Origin: Portibacter marinus
GTDB lineage: Bacteria > Bacteroidota > Bacteroidia > Chitinophagales > Saprospiraceae
DNA length: 64,000 nt
NCBI RefSeq assembly: GCF_021533195.1
Contig: NZ_JAJNKB010000008.1
Location: forward strand, 62,001-126,000
Direction of reading: 5' to 3'
Part shown: positions 52,688 to 61,683 of the stretch, one piece after another
Position numbering within the stretch: the first letter of the stretch is position 1
Layout of the letters: each line of letters begins with the position of its first letter
Made by a program: the position numbers and the translations under genes
Notes under the pieces: generated by a model
Databases searched by the model: none
Seen by the model: only the letters and a program-made list of their open reading frames with translations
Told to the model about the DNA's origin: nothing

Positions 52688-53773
52688 GTGCTCTTACTTT
52701 TCATCTATTTTGCCATTTCGATTGGCTTTTCTTTTTTGTGTTCCATCCTTGAAGCTGTTCTTTTAAGCATTACACCGTCTTATGTGACACAACAGGTGCA
52801 ATCTAATACCAGTACCGGAATTCTTTTAAGCCGATACAAGGATGATTTGGATAAACCTTTGTCTGCGATCTTGACTTTAAATACGATTGCTCATACTATA
52901 GGTGCGATCATGGTAGGTGTACAAGCCAGCAATCTATTTGGAGAAACGGAGATCCCACTACCAGGAGGATTCCACCTTAGTTACGAAGCTCTAATCGCAG
53001 GCTTAATGACTTTTTTCATCTTGGTGCTTTCTGAAATTATTCCCAAGACAATCGGTGCCAATAATTGGCGATCACTAGCTCCATTTACAGCCAAAACATT
53101 AAGGGTCATTATTTGGATTTTATATCCTTTTGTATGGTTAAGCAAGCTGATAACCGGAATGTTAAAAAGTGATAAATCAGCCTCTGTATTAAGCAGAGCA
53201 GACTTTGCTGCTATTGCTTCAGTAGGTAAAGAGAGTGGTGCGTTAGCCGCTGAAGAGTCAGAAATCATAAAAAACCTTTTGAATTTTGAGCGAAAAATGG
53301 TCAGAGATATTATGACTCCTCGGACAGTGGTGTACATGGTTCAGAAAGATACCACTATCAAGTCTTTTATTGAAAATCCTAAAAGCTCCACATTTTCGAG
53401 GATACCTATCTTTGGTAATGATAAAGATGATATTACCGGCATTGCTTTAAGAGATGATATTCTTTTAAGCTATCTAAAAGAACGTAGGGAAAATGATACC
53501 ATTGAGAATGTAGCCAGAGCTGCGAAGTTCGTTTCTCCACAAATGAAATTACATGATCTGTTTAATCAGCTGACTGCTGAGAAGCAGCATATGTTTATTG
53601 TTCGCGATGAGTTTGGAAATGTAGTGGGAGTGGTCACGATGGAGGATGTTTTCGAAACACTATTGGGAAAGGAGATCGTTGATGAATCTGATAAAGTGGT
53701 TGATCTTCAAGCTTTAGCCAAGGATCGATTGAAGAAGGAGGAGGCGGCACAACAAAAAAGCAATGATCAGTAG
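52688..53773 (+). CDS. CNNM/CorC-family protein (DUF21 plus CBS domains)
   Basis: This is a 361-residue membrane protein. A DUF21 region (about 1-165) has several helices including LSAILTLNTIAHTIGAIMVG and LVLSEIIPKTIGAN. Next come EESEIIKNLLNFERKMVRDIMTPRTVV and two CBS domains (about 205-345, ending GVVTMEDVFETLLGKEIVDE). It lacks the extra CorC_HlyC C-terminal domain. It is associated with magnesium or cobalt efflux. The start is GTG at 52688. It overlaps the amidohydrolase gene by 11 bases. Confidence 0.9.
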   Translation: MLLLFIYFAISIGFSFLCSILEAVLLSITPSYVTQQVQSNTSTGILLSRYKDDLDKPLSAILTLNTIAHTIGAIMVGVQASNLFGETEIPLPGGFHLSYEALIAGLMTFFILVLSEIIPKTIGANNWRSLAPFTAKTLRVIIWILYPFVWLSKLITGMLKSDKSASVLSRADFAAIASVGKESGALAAEESEIIKNLLNFERKMVRDIMTPRTVVYMVQKDTTIKSFIENPKSSTFSRIPIFGNDKDDITGIALRDDILLSYLKERRENDTIENVARAAKFVSPQMKLHDLFNQLTAEKQHMFIVRDEFGNVVGVVTMEDVFETLLGKEIVDESDKVVDLQALAKDRLKKEEAAQQKSNDQ

Positions 53774-55025
53774 AATATATCTATTTATCTTATTATTTAC
53801 CAATGTTTTAAGTGCACAGACATCAAGCTATACTCTAATTAACGCTGATTGGGTTTTCGACGGGGAAAACATGCATGAGAATTGGCAAGTTCTGGTGCTG
53901 GAGGATCTTATTGTAGAAGTAGGTGCTAAAGTTTCTATTCCTACAGGAGCCAAAATAACCACATTGGATTTTTCGGAAAGTACACTCATGCCAGGTATGA
54001 TAGAAGGGCATTCTCACTTGCTTCTTCATCCCTATAATGAGACAGATTGGAATGATCAAGTATTAAAGGAGTCACATGCGGAAAGAGCGATAAGAGGAGC
54101 AAATCATGCCAAAGCGACACTGAATTCGGGATTTACCACAGTGAGAGATCTGGGTTCAGAAGGTGCTGGCTATGTGGATGTAGGTCTTAAACAAAGCATT
54201 GAAAAAGGAATCATTCCGGGACCGCGAATGATTGTTGCTGGCAAAGCCATTGTCACCACGGGAAGCTATGGGCCTAAAGGATTCCATGAGTTTGTCAAAG
54301 TTCCTTTAGGTGCTGAACCAGCTGATGGCTATGATGATATCATTAAAGTCGTAAGAGATCAAATAGGTCATGGAGCTGATTTGATAAAGGTTTATGCAGA
54401 TTATCGTTGGGGACTTGGAGGTACGGCTATGCCTACTTTCACTCAGGAGGAATTGGAACTGATGGTCAAAATTGCGGAGAGTAGCGGCCGTAAAGTAGTC
54501 GCCCATGCTGCCAGTGCAGAAGGAATGCGTAGAGCAACTTTGGCTGGAGTGAGTACAATTGAACATGGAGATGGCGGTACAAAGGAGGTCTTTGAATTAA
54601 TGCGTGAAAAGGGTGTGGCGCTTTGTCCCACTCTTGCGGCAGGCGATGCGATTATGCAATATAGAGGTTGGAAAAAAGGTGTGGACGAAGAACCCAAAAG
54701 AATAAAAGATAAAAAGGCTTCTTTCACACAAGCGCTGCAGTCTGGAGTAACCATAGTAGCTGGTGGAGATGTAGGCGTCTTTACACATGGTGAAAATGTA
54801 AGAGAACTAGAAATGATGGTTGAATATGGTATGAATAGCATGGAGGTTTTGAAATCAGTTACATCAGTAAACGCCAACGTGTTTGGATATGGTGCAGAGA
54901 TCGGTAGTTTGCGCAAAGGACTTAAAGCTGATCTGGTGGTAGTCAAAGGCAATCCGCAGGAAGACATTTCTAATCTTCGAAATGTGGAGTGGGTGATGCA
55001 AAATGGTCAAGTGGCAAGAGAATAA
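53763..55025 (+). CDS. Exported amidohydrolase (imidazolonepropionase-like)
   Basis: This is a 420-residue metal-dependent amidohydrolase with signal peptide MISRIYLFILLFTNVLSAQ. Metal ligands are HSH in MIEGHSHLLLHP, the Lys in DLIKVYADY, His in VVAHAASAEG and IEHGDG, and the Asp of VAGGDVGVFTHG. This is the Xaa-Pro dipeptidase/imidazolonepropionase-like group, often hydrolysing dipeptides or cyclic amides in the periplasm. It is cotranslated with the CorC-like gene by overlap and is convergent with the nucleoside transporter. Confidence 0.9.
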   Translation: MISRIYLFILLFTNVLSAQTSSYTLINADWVFDGENMHENWQVLVLEDLIVEVGAKVSIPTGAKITTLDFSESTLMPGMIEGHSHLLLHPYNETDWNDQVLKESHAERAIRGANHAKATLNSGFTTVRDLGSEGAGYVDVGLKQSIEKGIIPGPRMIVAGKAIVTTGSYGPKGFHEFVKVPLGAEPADGYDDIIKVVRDQIGHGADLIKVYADYRWGLGGTAMPTFTQEELELMVKIAESSGRKVVAHAASAEGMRRATLAGVSTIEHGDGGTKEVFELMREKGVALCPTLAAGDAIMQYRGWKKGVDEEPKRIKDKKASFTQALQSGVTIVAGGDVGVFTHGENVRELEMMVEYGMNSMEVLKSVTSVNANVFGYGAEIGSLRKGLKADLVVVKGNPQEDISNLRNVEWVMQNGQVARE

Positions 55026-55041
55026 ATTGCCCCTTATGATA

Positions 55042-56343
55042 TTAGGTTAAAATTCCTGCTATCGCAGCTGTAAGAAAACAAGCAATGGTCCCTCCAATCA
55101 AAGACTTCAAACCCAGTTCAGTTAAGTTTTTTCTTTGACCCGGAGCTATGGCACTAATACCTCCAATTTGAATGCCTATAGAAGCAAAGTTGGCAAAACC
55201 ACAAAGCGCGTAAGTCGCAATGATAATTGACTTTGGATTTAAATCAATACCAGCCTCTCTGATATTATTCAATTCTGCATAGGCAAAAAATTCATTCAGT
55301 ATGGTTTTTTGCCCTAGAAGTTGACCTACTAGTAAAATATCTTCTCCTGGAGTGCCCAGTATCCATGCAAAGGGAGCAAATAACAATCCCAGAATAAAGG
55401 TAAAATCGAAACCCTCGAAGCGCCCATCCGTAAAGCTATAAACCCAATCATTTAAACCAGTCCAGGAGCCTACAAATTTTAACATGATGGCATTTGCAAG
55501 TGCAATTATGGCTGTAAATACCAGTAGCATAATGCCCACATTCACGGCTAGTTTTAAACCATCAGTGGTTCCTTGAGAAATGGCGTCCAGGACATTATTG
55601 GCACTGGAGCCCTCCATTTTCATCTGATCTTCGATTTCTTTGTTCTCAGTCTCGGGAAGGAGAATTTTCGCCGCTACAATTGCGGCTGGAGCGGAAATAA
55701 TTGATGCTGTCAGCAAGTGCTTTGCGAAGTAAGCTTGCATCACGGGGTCTGCACCTCCCAGAAAGCCAATGTATGCAGCAAAAACACCACCGGCAATGGT
55801 TGCCATTCCACCGGTCATTAAACACAGAATTTCCGACCTGGTCATGTTTTCGAGATATGGTTTTACAACCAAAGGAGCTTCCGTTTGCCCGATAAAGACA
55901 TTTGCAGCTGCAGCAAGACTTTCAGGGCCCGATAAACCCATTGTTTTAGTCATTACCCATGCCATGGCATACACTACTTTTTGAAGAATTCCGAAGTAGT
56001 AAAGCATGGCTGAAATGGCAGAAAAAAATACAATGGTCGGAAGTACCTGGAAAGCAAAAATATACCCAAAGGAATCTATTCTGGTCACCAGGTCACCGAA
56101 GATAAACTCAGCGCCGGCACTTGAAAACTGAAGTAACTTGGCAAACATATCAGCGATCCAATCAAAGGCACTATTGATAAAAGGCACTTTTAGCAGAAGT
56201 ATCGCAAGCAAGAATTGAAGGCCTATTCCTATTCCGACGATCTTCCAACTGATTTGCTTCTTCTTTGAACTAAAAAGAAAGCAAACGATAATAAGCACGA
56301 TTATTCCTAGCAGCCCTCGTAACAAGCCCGAAAAAAACTCCAT
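55042..56343 (-). CDS. Concentrative nucleoside transporter (NupC/CNT family)
   Basis: This is a 433-residue membrane transporter. CNT signatures include GPESLAAAANVFIGQTEAPLVVKPYLENMTRSEILCLMTGGMATIAGG, ILGTPGEDILLVGQLLGQKTILNEFFAYAEL and YALCGFANFASIGIQIGGI. It imports nucleosides with Na+ or H+. ATG 56343 (MEFFSGLLRGLLG) is preferred over an upstream TTG at 56394. It is divergent from a uridine kinase gene, which suggests one salvage unit. Confidence 0.95.
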   Translation of the reverse strand: MEFFSGLLRGLLGIIVLIIVCFLFSSKKKQISWKIVGIGIGLQFLLAILLLKVPFINSAFDWIADMFAKLLQFSSAGAEFIFGDLVTRIDSFGYIFAFQVLPTIVFFSAISAMLYYFGILQKVVYAMAWVMTKTMGLSGPESLAAAANVFIGQTEAPLVVKPYLENMTRSEILCLMTGGMATIAGGVFAAYIGFLGGADPVMQAYFAKHLLTASIISAPAAIVAAKILLPETENKEIEDQMKMEGSSANNVLDAISQGTTDGLKLAVNVGIMLLVFTAIIALANAIMLKFVGSWTGLNDWVYSFTDGRFEGFDFTFILGLLFAPFAWILGTPGEDILLVGQLLGQKTILNEFFAYAELNNIREAGIDLNPKSIIIATYALCGFANFASIGIQIGGISAIAPGQRKNLTELGLKSLIGGTIACFLTAAIAGILT

Positions 56344-56411
56344 ATCTGTGTTTAAGGCTGGGAAAATAGCTAAATTTTTTAATATTTGTTCCAATTAATA
56401 CTTCAGAGCAG

Positions 56412-57029
56412 ATGGAACAGCCAATAGTCATAGGAATCAGTGGGGGAAGCGGCTCCGGAAAGACTTCGTTTATTCGGAAATTGAGATCGGTATTTACGAC
56501 TGAAGAAATATGCATTGTATCTCAAGATGACTATTATAAACCGAGAAGTGAGCAAATAGAGGATGCAAAAGGAGTAAAAAACTTTGATCTTCCTGTTTCT
56601 ATTAATGACCAGGAACTTATTTATGATATACACGCCTTAAAGGAAGGCAAGACTGTCACCAGACCAGAATATACTTTCAATAACGATCAGAGGAAACCAT
56701 CAGTCATCACATTGAAATCAGCGCCTGTGATTGTGGTTGAAGGTTTATTTGTACTCCATTTCGAAAAGATCAGAGCTATACTCGACTACAGTATTTTTAT
56801 CGAGGCACGTGAAAACTTGAAAGTAATTCGGAGGATTAAAAGGGATCAATTGGAGAGAAATTATCCGTTGGAAGATGTATTATACCGTTATGAAAACCAT
56901 GTCATGATTGCTTTTGACAAATATATTAAACCCTATAAAGAATTAACGGACATCGTGATTAATAATAATGTGAGCTTTGATAAAGGATTTGAAATTCTAG
57001 CAGGTTTTATAAAAACAAAGACAGCTTAG
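56412..57029 (+). CDS. udk: Uridine kinase
   Basis: This is a 205-residue P-loop kinase. Walker A GGSGSGKT is at 11-18, SQDDYYKP follows for substrate binding, then PVIVVEGLFVLHFEKI and a lid with RRIKRDQLERNYPLEDVLYRYE. It phosphorylates uridine or cytidine to the monophosphate. It is opposite the nucleoside transporter gene across 68 bases, fitting nucleoside uptake and trapping. After its stop, bases 57030-57306 hold no gene or convincing signal. Confidence 0.92.
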   Translation: MEQPIVIGISGGSGSGKTSFIRKLRSVFTTEEICIVSQDDYYKPRSEQIEDAKGVKNFDLPVSINDQELIYDIHALKEGKTVTRPEYTFNNDQRKPSVITLKSAPVIVVEGLFVLHFEKIRAILDYSIFIEARENLKVIRRIKRDQLERNYPLEDVLYRYENHVMIAFDKYIKPYKELTDIVINNNVSFDKGFEILAGFIKTKTA

Positions 57030-57306
57030 AATAGGAGGGGAGAGAAAAAAATCAAGATCAAAGAGCAGAGATCTCCTTTTTGTAGTAATTCAGAAAATCG
57101 GTTACAGGCTTATTCCTTAATTTCGGTTTCTAAAGAATGTAAAAACGATTTCAACCACTCTTATCACTTGACGGCTAACTTTTTTCTTAAAAGTGTCAAC
57201 TTTATTCTTTGGTTCGTTTTGAGCAGAAAATATGGACTTTACCATACCATTTATATATGTAAATTTAATATAAAATATCAAATTCTAAAGGATTCTTGTG
57301 AATTTT

Positions 57307-58293
57307 TTAGACGGTAATCCATCTAATAAAAAAGACAAGTGCTATACTGACTACCAGTCCAAAGGTCACTTTACCTAAGTCCATCAAGACACCTTTAATT
57401 TCTATCATCGTCAGCTTTTTATCCAGTCGCCACCTCACAGCAATTTCTCTACCAGCCAGCAACCCTATAAATACCCAGGTCGTACTCATGGGAATATTAT
57501 TCACTTCTTTGAAAAAGAACAAAACAATACCATATATCAAATCTATGATGGTTGCAGACCTTATGTCGGATGTATTGGTCTTTGATTTAACTATTTTTTG
57601 AATGGCACCACCTTTCACATAAAAAATGAAGGCCAGCATCGTTAGCAGAATTATTAATGATATGATAAGTGAAGTACCGCCCAGTTGCCGCGGGAGGTAT
57701 ACGTATATGTTAGCAAAGTCTTGAGCTAGCCATTGTGTCCATAGAAATCCCGTGGAACACCATTGCAGGAACGTCCAAATCTGTCTTTGTCTAGTGCTTA
57801 TAGGGTTTTCTATAAACTTTTTTTCAAGCACTCGGGAAATGATCATGTAAACAATGATCGCAGCACCAAAGGCAACCGCATAGCCAATAACAGACTTAAT
57901 CACCATATCCTCCAGACCTGCTGGCTTAAAAAAAGTAAGTATGAGAAAGGAAGTACTGACTGGAATTCCCCATCTGGTAATGAAAAGCAATACTAAGGGC
58001 GGTAAAAGATAATACCATGCGAAAGGGTCTGGTAAAGGATATTTGGGATTTTCCAAACTGTATTCTGGAGGGTCACCTATCAGACGCAGGTATGATACAT
58101 CGCCATTATTGACGACCCAACTATAAATTAAAGTAGCAGTAAGAATAGTTCCTGCAAAGATATAAAGGACCCACCATGGACGCTTCTCATTGGAACTCAT
58201 GAATGTTCCAAGGGTCTGAATCACATCATTTCCTATTACAGAAAAGGATGCCATTAAGAAACCAGTCCACATTACAAAAAGGGAAAAATCCAT
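57307..58293 (-). CDS. PiT-like inorganic phosphate transporter
   Basis: This is a 328-residue polytopic membrane protein. Two inverted PiT-type signatures are visible: GNDVIQTLGTFM with GIPVSTSFLILTF, and IPMSTTWVFIGLLAGREIAVRW. These match the pattern of PiT-family Na+/H+ phosphate symporters, but the central domain is short and divergent. Transport of phosphate or another anion is likely. It is divergent from the histidine operon; 95 bases separate its ATG from the his leader ORF. Confidence 0.72.
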   Translation of the reverse strand: MDFSLFVMWTGFLMASFSVIGNDVIQTLGTFMSSNEKRPWWVLYIFAGTILTATLIYSWVVNNGDVSYLRLIGDPPEYSLENPKYPLPDPFAWYYLLPPLVLLFITRWGIPVSTSFLILTFFKPAGLEDMVIKSVIGYAVAFGAAIIVYMIISRVLEKKFIENPISTRQRQIWTFLQWCSTGFLWTQWLAQDFANIYVYLPRQLGGTSLIISLIILLTMLAFIFYVKGGAIQKIVKSKTNTSDIRSATIIDLIYGIVLFFFKEVNNIPMSTTWVFIGLLAGREIAVRWRLDKKLTMIEIKGVLMDLGKVTFGLVVSIALVFFIRWITV

Positions 58294-58370
58294 CTAAACC
58301 TTATAATTAGCCGCTAAAATAAACTTTCATATGTTAACTTAATGATAATTTTTTTTCAACAAATCTTTTA

Positions 58371-58378
58371 TATATTTG
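58371..58378 (+). promoter_or_regulatory. -7 promoter element of the his operon
   Basis: TATATTTG matches TAnnTTTG exactly. Transcription starting about 5-8 bases later would begin at about 58383-58386, only a few bases before the leader ATG at 58389. The region 19-21 bases upstream is T-rich but has no clean TTG. Confidence 0.5.
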
Positions 58379-58388
58379 TCTTACAATA

Positions 58389-58451
58389 ATGAAATATATT
58401 ACAACACATACTCATCATCATCTAATCGTACCGCTGCAGGTAGTTAGTTGA
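58389..58451 (+). CDS. hisL: his operon leader peptide
   Basis: A 20-codon ORF starts MKYITTHTHHH and stops with TGA at 58449. Four CAT codons for His occur at positions 7, 9, 10 and 11 (58407-58421), an enrichment expected of a ribosome-stalling leader. It lies 75 bases upstream of hisG and is overlapped by alternative RNA helices. Translation would report charged tRNA-His supply. It is far too short for standard gene calling. The four clustered His codons plus the mutually exclusive hairpins make chance unlikely. Confidence 0.85.
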   Translation: MKYITTHTHHHLIVPLQVVS

Positions 58452-58503
58452 CGTATGTGTTCAATGCATAAAAATCCTACCTGTCTTCAGGTAGGATTTT
58501 TTT
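58404..58503 (+). promoter_or_regulatory. Histidine-operon transcription attenuator (alternative RNA helices)
   Basis: Three competing structures are visible. Helix 1: ACACATAC (58404-58411) with GTATGTGT (58453-58460), enclosing CTAA/TTAG and TACC/GGTA (58429-58432 with 58439-58442). Antiterminator: CAGGTAG (58437-58443) with CTACCTG (58477-58483). Terminator: 58471-58483 with 58488-58500. A ribosome stalled on the His codons would break helix 1 while its leading edge stops just before 58437, freeing the antiterminator. A ribosome reaching the stop codon would cover 58437-58443 and allow termination. Confidence 0.8.
58471..58503 (+). terminator. his attenuator terminator
   Basis: AAAATCCTACCTG (58471-58483) pairs without mismatch to CAGGTAGGATTTT (58488-58500) around the loop TCTT. 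T residues continue to 58503. It ends 23 bases before the hisG ATG, so readthrough is required for expression of the operon. Confidence 0.88.
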
Positions 58504-58526
58504 ATTTAACAAAATAATGATTTCGA

Positions 58527-59387
58527 ATGCAAGAAAGATTGAATGTCGCAGTTCAGAAAAAAGGGAGGTTATTTGATGGGTCACTGGAGTTACTCAAGGC
58601 TGGTGGAATTTCAATCAACAATGGTAAGGATCAATTAAAGGCGAGCTCACATAATTTTCCTTTAGATGTGCTCTATCTGAGAAATTCTGACATTCCACAG
58701 TATGTCGTAGATGGTGTGGCGGATTTAGGTGTTGTAGGCGAAAACCTATTGGTGGAAAATGATGCTGATGTAGAAGTAATCGAAAAACTAGGTTTTTCTA
58801 AATGTAGACTATCTATAGCCTTACCTAAAGAAGCTCCATATAATGATATTTCTGATCTGAAAGGTAAAAAGATTGCCACATCCTATCCGGTTACCTTGCA
58901 AAAATTTCTAAGAGAACGGAACATTGAAGCTGAAATTCATGTCATTTCAGGATCTGTAGAGATTGCTCCTAACATTGGTCTATCTGATGCAATTTGTGAT
59001 TTGGTGAGCAGCGGTTCCACTCTGTTTAAAAATGGATTGGTTGAAAAAGAAGTGATCTTGAAGTCCCAGGCTGTTTTAGTGAAAAACAAGCACTTATCAA
59101 AGGATAAAGAAGCGCTTATTGAACAGGTCGCTTTTAGGATAAGAACCACGCTTAAAGCTCGCAAATCCAAATATATCCTTTTAAATGCACCCAAGGATAA
59201 AGTACAGGAAATCAGTGATTTGTTGCCTGTACTAAAAGCTCCTACGGTACTTCCATTAGCGCTGGAAGGTTGGTGTTCTATCCATTCTGTGATTGAAGAA
59301 GATAAGTTTTGGGAAGTCATCGATCAGTTAAAAGCAGCAGGAGCAGAAGGAATTCTAATTGTACCTATCGAAAAAATTGTCGTATGA
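58527..59387 (+). CDS. hisG: ATP phosphoribosyltransferase (long form)
   Basis: This is a 286-residue enzyme of histidine step 1, joining ATP and PRPP. It starts LNVAVQKKGRLFDGSLELLKAGGI, has VDGVADLGVVGENLL and IEIAP-type SGSVEIAPNIGLSDAICDLVSSGSTL for PRPP binding. The C-terminal ACT-like regulatory domain (about 210-286) shows this is the self-sufficient long form, which does not need HisZ and is inhibited by histidine. It lies directly after the attenuator. Its stop overlaps the hisD start as ATGA. Confidence 0.96.
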   Translation: MQERLNVAVQKKGRLFDGSLELLKAGGISINNGKDQLKASSHNFPLDVLYLRNSDIPQYVVDGVADLGVVGENLLVENDADVEVIEKLGFSKCRLSIALPKEAPYNDISDLKGKKIATSYPVTLQKFLRERNIEAEIHVISGSVEIAPNIGLSDAICDLVSSGSTLFKNGLVEKEVILKSQAVLVKNKHLSKDKEALIEQVAFRIRTTLKARKSKYILLNAPKDKVQEISDLLPVLKAPTVLPLALEGWCSIHSVIEEDKFWEVIDQLKAAGAEGILIVPIEKIVV

Positions 59388-60658
59388 TCATTGATAGGCC
59401 TAAAAGAAATGAATGGTCACAGCTTGTCAAGAGACCAGAGCTTGACCAGCGAGATCTCACTGAAGTTATCTCAGACATATTTGACGCAGTAAAAGATAAA
59501 GGAGATATAGCGCTTAAGAAATTTACTTTAAAATTTGATGGCGTTGAAATTGAGAATGTTAAGGCTGAAGAATCAACCGAAGATATTTCAGAGCAATTGA
59601 AGGATGCAATCGATGTCGCCAGCGCCAACATCCATAAATTTCATGAATCACAGGCTTTGCCTCCAAATATGGTGGAGACTTCTCCAGGAGTGGTATGTTG
59701 GCAGGAAAGTAGAGCCATCGAAAAGGTTGGTCTTTACATTCCAGGTGGTACAGCACCATTGTTCTCTACTGTGCTGATGTTGGCCATTCCTGCTAAAATT
59801 GCCGGGTGCAGAGAGATTGTATTGTGCACTCCACCGGACCCACAAGGAAAGATTCATCCGGCTATTTCTTACGCGGCAAAGGTATCAGGAATTACTGAAG
59901 TTTTTGCGCTAGGAGGGTCTCAGGCCATCGCTGCTATGGCGGTAGGAACTGAGAGTATACCTAAAGTTCAAAAGATATTTGGACCTGGCAATCAGTATGT
60001 TACGGCTGCGAAAAAACATGCTCAATCATTAGGGACGGCGATTGACATGCCAGCCGGACCTTCAGAACTTCTCGTTATTGCATCTGAAAACTCAATCCCT
60101 AAATATGTTGCAAGTGACTTATTATCTCAGGCTGAGCATGGCGCTGATTCTCAAGTCATATGTCTTTCTCTTAGCAAGGCAAAACTAGAACAAATTTTGG
60201 CTGAAGTTGAAAAACAATTACAATACCTTCCTCGAAGCTCATTTGCCCGGCAGGCCATTCAAAATTCGAAGTTTCTGGTATTGAATTCATTTGATGAGTT
60301 GGTTGATTTTACGAATTTATATGCACCAGAACACCTCATTATTGCGGATGAAGATTTCGATAAATACATTTCCTATATAGAAAGTGCAGGCTCTGTTTTT
60401 TTAGGCAATTACTGCCCGGAGAGTGCAGGTGACTATGCATCTGGTACCAATCATACCCTTCCTACTGCGGGATTTGCAAGAAATTACAGTGGTGTGAATT
60501 TAGATGCTTTTGTGAAAAAGATCACCTTCCAAAAAATAAATAAAAGCGGAATACTCCATCTTGGACCTACCATTGAAATCATGGCGGAAGCAGAGGGTCT
60601 TGAGGGTCACAAGAATGCCGTTACCATCAGGTTGAACGATTTAAAGCGAGATTTATGA
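59384..60658 (+). CDS. hisD: Histidinol dehydrogenase
   Basis: This is a 424-residue zinc enzyme catalysing the last two oxidations, L-histidinol to L-histidine with NAD. Signatures are GLYIPGGTAPLFSTVLMLAIPAKIAGC, KIFGPGNQYVTAAKKHAQ, DMPAGPSELLVIA, LLSQAEHGADSQ with zinc and substrate ligands, and YCPESAGDYASGTNHTLPT. ATG at 59384 overlaps the hisG TGA and starts the normal N-terminus; an upstream in-frame start at 59309 would lie inside hisG. Confidence 0.97.
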   Translation: MIIDRPKRNEWSQLVKRPELDQRDLTEVISDIFDAVKDKGDIALKKFTLKFDGVEIENVKAEESTEDISEQLKDAIDVASANIHKFHESQALPPNMVETSPGVVCWQESRAIEKVGLYIPGGTAPLFSTVLMLAIPAKIAGCREIVLCTPPDPQGKIHPAISYAAKVSGITEVFALGGSQAIAAMAVGTESIPKVQKIFGPGNQYVTAAKKHAQSLGTAIDMPAGPSELLVIASENSIPKYVASDLLSQAEHGADSQVICLSLSKAKLEQILAEVEKQLQYLPRSSFARQAIQNSKFLVLNSFDELVDFTNLYAPEHLIIADEDFDKYISYIESAGSVFLGNYCPESAGDYASGTNHTLPTAGFARNYSGVNLDAFVKKITFQKINKSGILHLGPTIEIMAEAEGLEGHKNAVTIRLNDLKRDL

Positions 60659-61683
60659 GGGCGATAGAGCAATTGATTAGGCCGGAACTCCTTTCCCTAA
60701 AGCCCTATTCTTCTGCGAGAGATGAATTTCAGGGGAGGGCGGACGTATTTATTGACGCTAATGAAAATCCCTTTGAAAATGGTGTCAATCGATATCCTGA
60801 TCCACTACAGAGGGCATTGAAAAAGAGGATCAGTGAGATTAAGAACCTTCCTGAAGACCAAATATTTCTTGGTAACGGTTCTGATGAAGTTTTGGATCTG
60901 ATCTTCAGACTATTCTGCGTACCGGGAAAAGATGCCGTGATCATCACACCTCCTACCTACGGTATGTATAAGGTATTGGCAGGAATTAACAATATTTTTG
61001 TGAAATCTGTCAATCTTACCTCAGATTTTCAACTTCAACACGATGCCATCTTAAAAACCTACGATAGAGAAACCAAACTTCTTTTTTTATGTAGTCCGAA
61101 TAATCCGGTTGGAATAAGTTTACATCAAGATACAGTGGAGCATATAATCGACCAATTTCCAGGTATCGTTGTCATTGATGAAGCATATATTGATTTTTCA
61201 AATCAACCTGGCTTTATGGAATTGATCTCTGGTAAACCCAACCTTATAGTGGTGCAGACGCTTTCTAAAGCCTGGGGCATGGCGGGAATTAGATTAGGCA
61301 TGGCTTTCACCAATTCCTACATCGTTTCGGCTTTGAATAAAATCAAACCTCCATATAATGTAAATGTTCTGACACAAAGAAGGTCCCTCCAAGGATTAGA
61401 GAACATAGGAGAGTTTACTAAGAATATTGAGATCATTAAGTCAGAAAAAGACCGCGTAGGTAAAATATTAGCAACCTTACCGATGGTGGAAAGAGTATTT
61501 GACAGTGATGCCAATTTTCTATTGGTTAAGTTTGACGACTGCATGAGGTACTTTAATGGACTCAAAAACGAGGGAATTATCGTCAGAGACAGATCTCAAC
61601 AACAAGGATGTGCTGGATGTCTCCGAATAACCATAGGCACACCCGAAGAAAACGATAAACTGATCAAATGGCTGGTGAAATGA
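60655..61683 (+). CDS. hisC: Histidinol-phosphate aminotransferase
   Basis: This is a 342-residue PLP aminotransferase of step 7. Features are [50 protein letters not shown], and the Schiff-base Lys in [15 protein letters not shown]. The C-terminus has [27 protein letters not shown]. It overlaps hisD and hisB by 4 bases at each end (ATGA). Confidence 0.96.
   Translation: MRAIEQLIRPELLSLKPYSSARDEFQGRADVFIDANENPFENGVNRYPDPLQRALKKRISEIKNLPEDQIFLGNGSDEVLDLIFRLFCVPGKDAVIITPPTYGMYKVLAGINNIFVKSVNLTSDFQLQHDAILKTYDRETKLLFLCSPNNPVGISLHQDTVEHIIDQFPGIVVIDEAYIDFSNQPGFMELISGKPNLIVVQTLSKAWGMAGIRLGMAFTNSYIVSALNKIKPPYNVNVLTQRRSLQGLENIGEFTKNIEIIKSEKDRVGKILATLPMVERVFDSDANFLLVKFDDCMRYFNGLKNEGIIVRDRSQQQGCAGCLRITIGTPEENDKLIKWLVK

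Noticed and set aside
57030-57306. Small RNA or terminator after udk
   Set aside because: Only weak short inverted repeats (for example GGAGA/TCTCC with a long loop) are present, not enough to support a feature.
58389-58526. T-box or other tRNA-binding leader upstream of hisG
   Set aside because: No T-box core or specifier-stem layout is visible. The translated His-rich ORF with mutually exclusive helices explains the region.
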